A stretch of DNA of 64,000 nt from Aquipuribacter hungaricus (lineage in GTDB: Bacteria > Actinomycetota > Actinomycetes > Actinomycetales > JBBAYJ01): assembly GCF_042663885.1 (NCBI RefSeq), contig NZ_JBHSXV010000001.1. One strand, written 5' to 3'. Of the stretch, positions 18,439 through 25,717 are shown piece after piece (the first letter of the stretch is position 1; each line of letters starts with the position of its first letter). The translations under genes were made by a program, and so were the position numbers. The notes beneath the pieces are model-generated. The model saw only the letters and a list, made by a program, of their open reading frames with translations, did not search any database and was not told the DNA's origin.

Positions 18439-19350
18439 TCAGAGGCTGATGACGACCGCGAGGGCCGGGTAGCCGACGAGGACCATGTAGGCGGCGGCGA
18501 GCAGGATCTGTCCGAGGACGAGGGTCTGGCTGCGGGCGTTGGCGTGGCCGTGCAGCTCGATGCGCTGCCGCTCGCGCAGCGCCTCGGCCTTGGAGCGCAG
18601 GGTGGCCTCTGTCTGGACACCGGTGGCCTCGACGAGGCCGAGCTGGGACGCGAGCTCTGTGAGCTCGGGGACGGCGATCTCCTCACCGAGGTGGCCCAGG
18701 CCGGCCGCCGGCGATTCGCCGGACAGGCGGGCGCTGCTGAGGGCGTCCCGCAGCCGACGCCACCCGTACCCGGAGCCGACGTGGGAGGCGTCGCGCAAGG
18801 CCTCCGCGACCGCGGAGCCGCTGGCGACACGCATCGACACCAGCTCCAGGTAGGACGTGAGGGTGCTGATGAACGTGCGGCGCAACCGCGCTGCACGGTT
18901 GCGGACCCGCAGGTTCGGCACCATCACGGCTGCGGTGGCGGCGAAGACGCCAACCCACCCGGCGGCCAGCCACGGCAGGCCAAGCACGGTGGCCGCACCT
19001 AGCAGAGGCAGAGGGGTCAGCACCAGCACGCTGATCCCCAGCAGTGCCTGCCGGGCTGCGTGAGTCTGCGGGTCTACCCCGAGCAGGTCGAGGTCGGCGC
19101 GCACCGAGGCGTCGGTCACCCGATCCGCAAGCGATCCGACGTGCCGCCGCAGGAGACCCTCGAAGGCACCGACCCGGCCTGACAGCCCAGTTACCGCAAC
19201 CGGCTGGGACCCCCCGATGGGACCACCGGAGGCTCCGGCGTTCTCGACACGGCGCAACTGTGCGGTGAGGCCCGGTCGGAACCTGGCCCAGCTCAGCAGC
19301 AGCAGCAGACCTGCGCCGAACAGGGCACCGGCGGTGGCAGCGGCGATCAC
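18439..19350 (-). CDS. tadC: TadC-like pilus inner-membrane platform protein
   Basis: About 303 residues with an N-terminal membrane helix, a central pair of helices (LLGISVLVLTPLPLLGAATVL and AGWVGVFAATAAVMVPNL), a cytoplasmic T2SSF domain (TFISTLTSYLELVSMRVASG, EALRERQRIELHGHA) and a C-terminal helix. This matches TadC, partner of TadB in the pilus assembly platform. GTG 19350 overlaps the TGA of the upstream gene as GTGA, which fixes the start. An 83-bp gap follows before the Flp gene. Confidence 0.85.
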   Translation of the reverse strand: MIAAATAGALFGAGLLLLLSWARFRPGLTAQLRRVENAGASGGPIGGSQPVAVTGLSGRVGAFEGLLRRHVGSLADRVTDASVRADLDLLGVDPQTHAARQALLGISVLVLTPLPLLGAATVLGLPWLAAGWVGVFAATAAVMVPNLRVRNRAARLRRTFISTLTSYLELVSMRVASGSAVAEALRDASHVGSGYGWRRLRDALSSARLSGESPAAGLGHLGEEIAVPELTELASQLGLVEATGVQTEATLRSKAEALRERQRIELHGHANARSQTLVLGQILLAAAYMVLVGYPALAVVISL

Positions 19351-21722
19351 CGAGCACCACCACCCACGGGCTGACTGCGTGCGGGTTGGCTGCGTTCGAT
19401 CGGGCTGCCGATGAGAAACCGGTCCGGTGTGGCGTACCGCGACAGGCTGCGGATCACGGTGAGACCAGCGCCGAGCAAGCCCACGACCAGGACCAAGACC
19501 GCCTGCCCGGTGGGGGTGGCGTAGGGGGCGGCGTAGTCCCGGGCGAACACCGCCATGAGGACCATCACCGCGACGGTGGCAACGAGGATCACGCTGACGG
19601 CCCGGCGGGTGGAACGGCGGTCGGACTCCACCGTGCGGCGGGTCTCGACCTCCCGTCGGGTCGCGGCGGCCAGCCCTGTCAGGGCCGTCTTCAGCTCGCG
19701 GCCCTGGACGCGGTAGTTCAAGACCAGCGCAGCGATGGCCTGGTCGGCGATCGGGTCGTCCAGGTCGTCCGCGAGCCGTCGGAGCACCGCCTCGACAGGC
19801 TCGCGGGCCGCCATCCTGGCCGTCATCTCCTGCAGGGGACCGGCGATGGCGGGATGTGCCCGGGCCGAGGCCGCCGGCAGCGCCTCGGGCAGACCTCGGC
19901 TGGTGGCCACCGCGTCGCGCAGGGCCTCCACCCATGAGGCCAGCGCCTCCAGGCGCGCGATGATCACACGCTGCTCAGCTGCGGCACCGAACATCGCCGG
20001 CCAGACGATCACAGCGACACCGGACGCGGCAGCGACGGGCACCCACCGGGTCGCCACCAGCACCACCAGCCCGACTCCGACGCCGATCGCGACGCGGAGC
20101 CCGGCCGGCCCCGACAGGAACACCTTGAGCCGGAGCAGCATCCCCGGCTCAGCGGTGGAACGTGCCGGCGCGGGGACCGCCAGCAACCACAAGCCGGTGC
20201 CGCACCCGGCTCCGGCGAGAACCGCAGCCACCAGCTGCCAGCTCACCAGATCCCCCCCCGCCCGGTGCTCGACCTGACCATCGACCTGACCATCGACACG
20301 GCCATCGACACGGCCACGACCGTCACCGCGTTGCTCGCTGCGGTCGTCGCCGAGGGATTCGTCTTCGCGGTAGTCGTCCAGATGGTCGACCGTGTCCTCC
20401 CAGCCGCACGCACGCAGCGCAGCGGTCCGCTCCGGGGACACCGCAGCGGCCGGGACGGCCCGGCGGCTGCCGGGCGGTGCGCGGAAGATCTCGCTGGTGA
20501 CCACCTGCTGGCCGTCGAAGGGGCCGACCTCCACGATCGAGGACACGTAGTGCGCGATGCGCCCGTCAGGTAGGTCCTCCCGGTGCATGTGCACCACGAA
20601 GTCGACCGCGGCCGCAGTCAGGGACAGGGCCGCGACCCGGTCCATGCCGACGCGGGAGGCGTACAGCGCGATCCGCGCAGGGACCTCACGGGCGGAGCGG
20701 GTGTGGATGGTGGTGAAGCCGCCGTCGTTGCCCTGCGTCATCGCCTCGAGCATGTCGACGATCTCCGGGCCCATCACCTCCCCGACGATGAGACGGTCGG
20801 GGTTGATCCGCCGGGAGGTCTCCACCGCGTCGGCCAGGGTGATCGCACCGCGACCCTCGGCGTTGGGCTTGCGCTCCTCCAGCGCGATGCAGTCCGGGTG
20901 GGCCACCGGGTCCCGGTCAAGGCCGAGCTCGGGGAAGTGCTCGACGGTGACGATCCGCTCCTGCGGAGGGATCTCGCTCGCCATGGCCCGCAGCAGGACC
21001 GTCTTCCCGGAACGGGTCTGCCCGCTGATGATCACGTTCATCCGGGCGGCCACCATGGCCTGCAGCAGCACCTGCTGGCGGTGGTCGAAGTCGCCCTTGG
21101 CGCGCAGGTCGTCCAGCGTGAAGTCGGTCCAGCGGGCCAGCCGGATGGACACGATCGGGCGTGGGGAGCAGCCGAGGGCACCCACCAGGCGTGACCCGTC
21201 GGGCAGGGCCATCTCGATCTTCCAGTTCGTGACATCCCAGGGCTTGGAGGACGTGCCGCTGTAGGTGGCCGCGTTGCGGACCCACTCCACGAGCTCCTCG
21301 TCCGAGTTCGCGACCGGCGCCCCCGCCCGCTTCGTCCCGTCGACCGACGTCAGCCAGACGGAGTCGTGACCGTTGATGTTGATCTCCGAGAGGTCCTGGT
21401 CCTCGAGCAGGTTCTGCAGCCGGCCCAGGCCGAACAGCGCAGCGAACGCCGCGGCGAGGACCGCGTCGTCCTCGGTCTCCGCGGGAAGGGGCACCCCGGC
21501 ATCGACCTGCTCCGTGCGACGCTGCGACAGAGCTCGGATCAGCAGGGACCTGCCGAGTCGTCGTTCGTCGTCGCGGGTCAGCTCCTGTTCTCCCGCATCG
21601 AGGCGACGACGCCGCTCCTCGGCCATCTGCATGACCACGACGCCACGCAGGCGGCCCACCAGTCCGTGGTCCACGACCGGGGTCTCCCCGCTGTCGGCCA
21701 GGGCACGCTCGGCGAGGTTCAC
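19347..21722 (-). CDS. tadA: TadA ATPase fused in frame to TadB platform protein
   Basis: As written, one 791-residue protein. Residues 1-470 are a TadA/CpaF secretion ATPase: Walker A GQTRSGKT, an ASP-box-like Glu-rich segment, Walker B-like RLIVGEVMG and His-box FTTIHTRSA. Residues 493-791 are a TadB-like T2SSF membrane protein with several helices. A charged linker of VDGRVDGQVDG repeats joins them. TadA and TadB are normally separate genes. At the junction is a run of eight G (20252-20259). With seven G, TadA would stop at a TGA overlapping GTG 20246, exactly the GTGA junction used elsewhere in this operon. The fusion may therefore reflect a homopolymer indel, real or technical. Confidence 0.85.
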   Translation of the reverse strand: MNLAERALADSGETPVVDHGLVGRLRGVVVMQMAEERRRRLDAGEQELTRDDERRLGRSLLIRALSQRRTEQVDAGVPLPAETEDDAVLAAAFAALFGLGRLQNLLEDQDLSEININGHDSVWLTSVDGTKRAGAPVANSDEELVEWVRNAATYSGTSSKPWDVTNWKIEMALPDGSRLVGALGCSPRPIVSIRLARWTDFTLDDLRAKGDFDHRQQVLLQAMVAARMNVIISGQTRSGKTVLLRAMASEIPPQERIVTVEHFPELGLDRDPVAHPDCIALEERKPNAEGRGAITLADAVETSRRINPDRLIVGEVMGPEIVDMLEAMTQGNDGGFTTIHTRSAREVPARIALYASRVGMDRVAALSLTAAAVDFVVHMHREDLPDGRIAHYVSSIVEVGPFDGQQVVTSEIFRAPPGSRRAVPAAAVSPERTAALRACGWEDTVDHLDDYREDESLGDDRSEQRGDGRGRVDGRVDGQVDGQVEHRAGGDLVSWQLVAAVLAGAGCGTGLWLLAVPAPARSTAEPGMLLRLKVFLSGPAGLRVAIGVGVGLVVLVATRWVPVAAASGVAVIVWPAMFGAAAEQRVIIARLEALASWVEALRDAVATSRGLPEALPAASARAHPAIAGPLQEMTARMAAREPVEAVLRRLADDLDDPIADQAIAALVLNYRVQGRELKTALTGLAAATRREVETRRTVESDRRSTRRAVSVILVATVAVMVLMAVFARDYAAPYATPTGQAVLVLVVGLLGAGLTVIRSLSRYATPDRFLIGSPIERSQPARSQPVGGGAR
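20252..20259. other. Eight-base homopolymer at the TadA-TadB junction
   Basis: Eight C on the plus strand (G on the coding strand). Removing one base would end TadA at TGA and leave GTG at 20246 as the TadB start, with the poly-G acting as a Shine-Dalgarno sequence. Its length decides between one fused protein and two. Confidence 0.8.
20273..20308. repeat. 12-bp repeats in the TadA-TadB linker
   Basis: Three 12-bp units of the CCTGACCATCGA and CACGGCCATCGA type encode the VDGRVDGQVDGQ linker. They are imperfect copies and preserve the frame. Confidence 0.75.
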
Positions 21723-22576
21723 GACCGCACCTGCGTGGTTGCGGTGAGGGACTGAGCGCGGGCCGCGAGGGTCGCGGCCGCGGAGCGAGCAGTCAAGAGC
21801 AGCGGGGAGCGGTCCAGACCGCGCCCGCTCGGCGACAGCCCGGCCAGGGCGGCCGCGGCGCGCGGGTCGTGGGCCAGCACCCCCACGACGGGGACGTCCT
21901 GCAGGCCAGGCGTCCCGTCGAGGACTTCACCGACCTCCCGCTGCTGCACCTTCCGGCTGCCGGGGCTGCGCGGGTCGTCCACGACCAGCACCGCCAACCG
22001 GTCCAGACCCGACCCCGCCCTCGGGGCGTCGTTCAGCACCCGGGCGGCTACGCCCAGGCCGTGGCGGGCGTGAGCCACCCCTGACACGGTCGGCCGGGTC
22101 ACCAAAACCACCAGATCAGCGCGCTGCAGCACCGCCGCAGCGGGGGACGACCTGGACAGCAGCCGCCCGCAGTCGGCGACGACGTCGACCTCGCCCGCCA
22201 CCCCGGTCCCGGCGGTCTCGTCCGGGTCGGTCACGCCGGCGAGCAGGTCGGCGATGGTGCCCCAGGCGCCGCCCATGGCCTCTGCCTGCTCCGGCGCCTG
22301 GGGGCCAACGAGCACGGACAGGCCACCGTCCAGCCGCTGCACGTGATCCCACACCCGCCGGTGGCCCCCGGCCACCCCACGGCTGGACGTGGCCAGCGAC
22401 ACCATCCCGACGCCCTGCACCAGGGGTCCGCTGGTCCCGTTGACCCGCCACGGCAGGTCCGCCCCGGCGGGGTCGCACTCGGCCAGCAGCACCGGTCGAG
22501 GCCATCCGAGCGCCAGCACCAGGCACGAGGTGGTCACCCCCGGTGCCCCCTTGTCAGCCATCACCGCGATCAGCAC
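21719..22576 (-). CDS. tadZ: TadZ/CpaE-like ParA-family localisation ATPase
   Basis: About 285 residues with a MinD/ParA-like N-terminus (VLIAVMADKGAPGVTTSCLVLA), an acidic strand ECDPAGADLPW and later VVLVTRPTVSGVAHA. This is the layout of TadZ/CpaE proteins that place Tad pili at the pole. The P-loop is divergent (DKGAPGVTT). Start GTG 22576 lies eight bases downstream of the SAF-gene stop. The frame could extend to 22729, but that part is only the antisense-frame reading of the NNST repeat. It overlaps the tadA start by four bases. Confidence 0.7.
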   Translation of the reverse strand: MLIAVMADKGAPGVTTSCLVLALGWPRPVLLAECDPAGADLPWRVNGTSGPLVQGVGMVSLATSSRGVAGGHRRVWDHVQRLDGGLSVLVGPQAPEQAEAMGGAWGTIADLLAGVTDPDETAGTGVAGEVDVVADCGRLLSRSSPAAAVLQRADLVVLVTRPTVSGVAHARHGLGVAARVLNDAPRAGSGLDRLAVLVVDDPRSPGSRKVQQREVGEVLDGTPGLQDVPVVGVLAHDPRAAAALAGLSPSGRGLDRSPLLLTARSAAATLAARAQSLTATTQVRS

Positions 22577-22583
22577 GACCCGC

Positions 22584-23417
22584 TCACCCCTGACCCTCGT
22601 CGGCGGCGCCGTCCGTCCCCGTGCCGGCCGTGCCGTCGCCGGTGCCGACGTCCGTGCTGTTGTTCGTGCTGTTGTTCGTGCTGTTGTTCGTGCTGTTGTT
22701 CGTGCTGTTGTTCGTGCTGGCGGCGGCAACCGGGAGCATGACCAGGGTGGTCCGGCCCGCAGCGGCCGCAGCGGCGACCGCCGGCGCGTCGTCGCGGTCC
22801 ACGGCGACGGTGACCAACCAGGCGCCGGAGGGGTCGGCGGTTACCGACAGCACGAGTGCTTCACCTACCAGCACCGTGCCAATGGGGTCCTGGGCCGCCG
22901 CGTCGGCCGCGGCGGGGACCTGGACGATCTGCACCAGCCGATCCGGGGCGAGCTCGGTAGCAGGCAGCTGTCCAGCGCCGAGCGCGAGCCCGATGGCGAC
23001 CTTGCCCTGCCCCGGCGGGGGCGCCAGGTCGAACATGTCGGTGTGCAGCAGAGCACCGGCAGGGATGCGGGTGGTCGCGCTCTGCCCGAGCAGGAGGCGG
23101 GCGTCCGACCCGGCGACGTTCCCGATGCCCTCCCCTGACATTTCCGCGGCGACCAGGTCCGCGGCGCTGATCACTGTTCCTACCGGGATGTCTCGAGCAG
23201 CGACCACCACCTGGGTGCGGTCGTCTCCCGCCAGGTACAGGGCGGCGCCGATGGCGGCACTGGCCACGATCAGCAGCACAGCCAACGCGGCCCGGCTGCC
23301 GCCCCGGGCCCCCCGGGGGGCCCGGGTCGTCGGTGACGGGCCGGACGGGCGGGAGCCGCTCGCCGCCGACGCCACCCGGGGACGGGCGTGGGGCGAGGAC
23401 GAAGTCGCAGACGACAT
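22584..23417 (-). CDS. SAF-domain CpaB/RcpC-like Tad pilus protein
   Basis: About 277 residues: a Ser/Pro/Arg-rich N-terminus, one membrane helix (ALAVLLIVASAAIGAALYLAG), then a SAF domain (VVVAARDIPVGTVISAADLV and AGALLHTDMF) as in CpaB/RcpC, the periplasmic-side Tad components. The C-terminal tail has five NNST repeats from a perfect 12-bp tandem repeat, an Asn/Ser/Thr-rich stretch. ATG 23417 follows GGAAGG; TTG 23423 is an upstream alternative. In a Gram-positive-type envelope it would sit on the outer face of the membrane. Confidence 0.8.
   Translation of the reverse strand: MSSATSSSPHARPRVASAASGSRPSGPSPTTRAPRGARGGSRAALAVLLIVASAAIGAALYLAGDDRTQVVVAARDIPVGTVISAADLVAAEMSGEGIGNVAGSDARLLLGQSATTRIPAGALLHTDMFDLAPPPGQGKVAIGLALGAGQLPATELAPDRLVQIVQVPAAADAAAQDPIGTVLVGEALVLSVTADPSGAWLVTVAVDRDDAPAVAAAAAAGRTTLVMLPVAAASTNNSTNNSTNNSTNNSTNNSTDVGTGDGTAGTGTDGAADEGQG
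22654..22713. repeat. 12-bp perfect tandem repeat, five copies
   Basis: Five identical copies of GTGCTGTTGTTC at the 3' end of the SAF-domain gene encode Asn-Asn-Ser-Thr on the minus strand. Perfect identity suggests recent expansion or slippage. Confidence 0.95.
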
Positions 23418-23507
23418 GGTCAACGGCCTTCCTTCGGGTCGAGGTCGGTGGACGAAGGGGCTGAGGACTGGTGTGGTGCAGGCGGGGTCGGTGCTGAAGG
23501 GTGAGGC

Positions 23508-24389
23508 TCAGTCCACGGCCGTGACGATGGCCTGCCGCTCGTAGACCGGCACCGCCTGGCTGGCCGTCATCGTGAAGGGGTCCAACGTGCCGCTGGTTCC
23601 GCCGGAACCGACCCAGCTCACCCGCCACACCACCTGGACCTCGGCCTGTTCGCCCGCGTCGGCCTGGCGGTAGGTGTGCGAGCACGACCCTCGCTCGTGG
23701 TCGTCCATCCCCCGGGCCCACGCAAAGCCGAGGCCGGCGCACTCGGACCGGTCTCCCTCGCTGGTCACCCACACCGACGTCACCGGCTGCGCGCTCACCT
23801 CTGCCCAGACCGGACCCACCGCCGTGCGCTGCGTCAGGGGCTCAGCGTTGGTTACCCACCACCAGGTCGGCAGGTTGACCAGTGCCGGGTTGCCGTTCAA
23901 GCCGTCGGGGTTGACCCCCACCGCAGGCGTCGGCAGCTGCAGGGAGTTCCGCGCCTCCTGGGCGAGCATCGCGGCGGTGACGGCTGGCACCCCCGCCGGC
24001 ACGGCACCGTCACCGGCCGGCACCCAGAGCACAGCCCGCCCCCCGCCAGAGGCTGTACAGTCCCGGCTCACGTAGGACCCCTCGACCCGCTCCACGTTGT
24101 CGACGCCCCCGTCGTCCGGGGACCGCATGCCGGCAGCCAGAGCCTCTGCCGGGGTCACTCCCGTGTAGGTGCAGGCCCGCGCACCGCCGGACCCCGAACG
24201 CCCTGCCTGAACTGCCCCGCCGCCCCGCCCATTGGACGCCGGAGCACCGGGCGCCGTCACCACGGTCTCCACCGTGTCGCCATCAGTGCCACCTCGCCCT
24301 ACCGGAGGGTCAGATGACGCCGCAGCCATCGGCAGCAGCACCAGGGCGGTGGTGAGTTCGACGGCACGAGTGATAGTCGATAGACGCAT
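23508..24389 (-). CDS. Secreted hypothetical protein of the Tad operon
   Basis: About 293 residues with an N-terminal signal-like helix (VELTTALVLLPMAAASS). A Gly-rich stretch and a mature domain with Cys residues in RACTYTG, SRDCTAS, RSECAGL and RGSCSHTY follow, which could form two disulfides. The ATG overlaps the upstream lipoprotein stop as TGATG. No family recognised. Position between the lipoprotein and SAF genes suggests an exported part or substrate of the Tad pilus machine. Confidence 0.65.
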   Translation of the reverse strand: MRLSTITRAVELTTALVLLPMAAASSDPPVGRGGTDGDTVETVVTAPGAPASNGRGGGAVQAGRSGSGGARACTYTGVTPAEALAAGMRSPDDGGVDNVERVEGSYVSRDCTASGGGRAVLWVPAGDGAVPAGVPAVTAAMLAQEARNSLQLPTPAVGVNPDGLNGNPALVNLPTWWWVTNAEPLTQRTAVGPVWAEVSAQPVTSVWVTSEGDRSECAGLGFAWARGMDDHERGSCSHTYRQADAGEQAEVQVVWRVSWVGSGGTSGTLDPFTMTASQAVPVYERQAIVTAVD

Positions 24390-24997
24390 CAGCAGAACAC
24401 CCCGGCGGGCTCGGGGTACGTGGTGCCGGCCACCTTCCAAGTGCCGTCCACCCGCTTGAGGGTCGACTCCACGGAGTCTTCAGCCATCCCGACGAGCAGC
24501 ACCTCCCCCGTCTCGACGTCCCGCCGCACCGCCTCGCGCGTGTCCTGGCAGTCGTGGACCACCGCAATGTCCCCGTCGATGGACGCGACCCTGGGAGCCA
24601 GCAACGGCGAACCGACCGATTCCTCCCCCGCGAGGAAGTCCGCCTTGATCGCGCTGTTGGTCTGCTCGAACTGCGCGCCCGTGGCTACGGGGGCCAGGTA
24701 GTCCTGAGACCGCGGCGGGTCGGCCTGGGCTTGGTCGAGGGCAGCCCAGAAGGCGCGGTAGGCGTCGAGCACTGCCTGCTCCTCCGCCGACACCACGGCG
24801 GCGCTGGGCTGGACCGAAGCACTAGGGACAGCGCTGCTCGGGGCGGGGTCTGCACCCACGGTGGAGTCCGCGGTGCTTGAGGTGGCGGTGGGGTCTCCGA
24901 GATTCAGCCCGTCCCGTTCACCGCTCGTGCACGCTCCCAGGACCATCGCGACGCTCAGTGCTGCCGCGGCGGCCGTGCAGTTGACGATGCGCTTCAT
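24389..24997 (-). CDS. Lipoprotein, first gene of the Tad operon
   Basis: About 202 residues starting MKRIVNCTAAAAALSVAM with lipobox LGAC, followed by a Ser/Thr/Ala-rich spacer and a domain resembling NTF2-like proteins (AVLDAYRAFWAALDQAQ, VRRDVETGEVLLVGM). ATG 24997 has a GGGG-rich ribosome site; an upstream in-frame start at 25051 would add a leader with no signal character. It is the first gene after the palindrome-rich region 25041-25137, so its promoter probably drives the whole Tad operon. Confidence 0.7.
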   Translation of the reverse strand: MKRIVNCTAAAAALSVAMVLGACTSGERDGLNLGDPTATSSTADSTVGADPAPSSAVPSASVQPSAAVVSAEEQAVLDAYRAFWAALDQAQADPPRSQDYLAPVATGAQFEQTNSAIKADFLAGEESVGSPLLAPRVASIDGDIAVVHDCQDTREAVRRDVETGEVLLVGMAEDSVESTLKRVDGTWKVAGTTYPEPAGVFC

Positions 24998-25040
24998 GGG
25001 ACCCCCGCCCCGTGCGTCAGGAACGCTACGACTATAGCCA

Positions 25041-25057
25041 CGAGTCGTCATGACTCG
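25041..25057. promoter_or_regulatory. Inverted repeat near a -10-like element upstream of the Tad operon
   Basis: CGAGTC-GTCAT-GACTCG is a perfect 6-bp inverted repeat. A TATAGT-like -10 element lies on the minus strand at 25031-25036, adjacent to it. It may be the operator of the Tad operon; the tandem-XRE protein encoded next door is a candidate binder (inference). Confidence 0.5.
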
Positions 25058-25088
25058 GAGCTCTTACTGCCCTCAAGGGCGCCAAATC

Positions 25089-25137
25089 CCGCTAGCGGTC
25101 GCTACCTGTCAAGGTGATCCAATCACACTAGCGTGAT
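25089..25137. promoter_or_regulatory. Two further palindromes upstream of the Tad operon
   Basis: CCGCTAGCGG at 25089-25098 is a perfect 10-bp palindrome, and ATCAC-N6-GTGAT at 25122-25137 is a perfect 5-bp inverted repeat. No gene occupies 24998-25222, so these are likely regulatory sites or a terminator of the XRE gene. Confidence 0.45.
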
Positions 25138-25222
25138 CAGATCAAGACATCAGGAGTCAGGCCCGTCCGGGTGGTCATCAGTCCGCAGGGCGGGGTACTG
25201 CCCGCCGGGCTCACGAGGCGGG

Positions 25223-25690
25223 TCACTTCCCGGTGGCCGTGTCCTGACCCGGGGACGCGTCCTGGGAGGGTGATGAAGGTGCAAGTGCCTGCTGGACGCG
25301 CTCGACCGGGACGTCGAGCGACTGCGCCAGGAGCCGGATGCCCTCGTGTCGTAGGGGCCTGGTGAAGCGGCCCGACTCCCAGCGCGCCAGCGTGGGTACG
25401 GACACGTGCACCTTGTCTGCGAGCTCTCGCGCGCTCAGGCCGGCCGCAACGCGTAGCTGCCGAAGGCCCATGACCTCGCTCGGCGCCAGCAGCTGTTCGG
25501 CCGGGACCTGCAGCACCTGCACGAGGCGCTGGACGAGGTGGGCTCGCGGGACGACGGCGCCCCGCTCCCAGCTGGCGATCCGCTCCCCGCCGGCGACCTC
25601 GATGCGACGAGCCAGCTCGTGCTGGGTGAGGCCGGCCGCTAGACGTGCCGCGCGCAGCGCACCGGGACGCAGGCCCGGGGTGCTGTCCAC
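25223..25690 (-). CDS. Tandem XRE-type helix-turn-helix regulator
   Basis: A 155-residue protein with two XRE/Cro-like HTH domains in one chain. The first spans about residues 10-65 (GLTQHELARRIEV...ASWERG) and the second 75-130 (GLSARELADKVHVSVPTLARWESG). A polar tail follows. Two covalently linked HTH units could bind a pseudo-palindrome as a monomer. It starts with GTG 25690, 28 bases after the upstream gene ends, and lies just before the palindrome-rich region that precedes the Tad operon. It is a plausible regulator of Tad and perhaps of itself. Confidence 0.85.
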   Translation of the reverse strand: MDSTPGLRPGALRAARLAAGLTQHELARRIEVAGGERIASWERGAVVPRAHLVQRLVQVLQVPAEQLLAPSEVMGLRQLRVAAGLSARELADKVHVSVPTLARWESGRFTRPLRHEGIRLLAQSLDVPVERVQQALAPSSPSQDASPGQDTATGK

Positions 25691-25717
25691 CAGCCGACCA
25701 TAGGGCCGCCCGGCTTC

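Noticed and set aside
22654..22719. Short regular repeats resembling a CRISPR array
   Set aside because: The 12-bp units are contiguous with no spacers and are in frame within a gene.
22577..22729. N-terminal extension of the TadZ-like protein with ARTT repeats
   Set aside because: It is the alternative-frame reading of the NNST repeat in the upstream gene.
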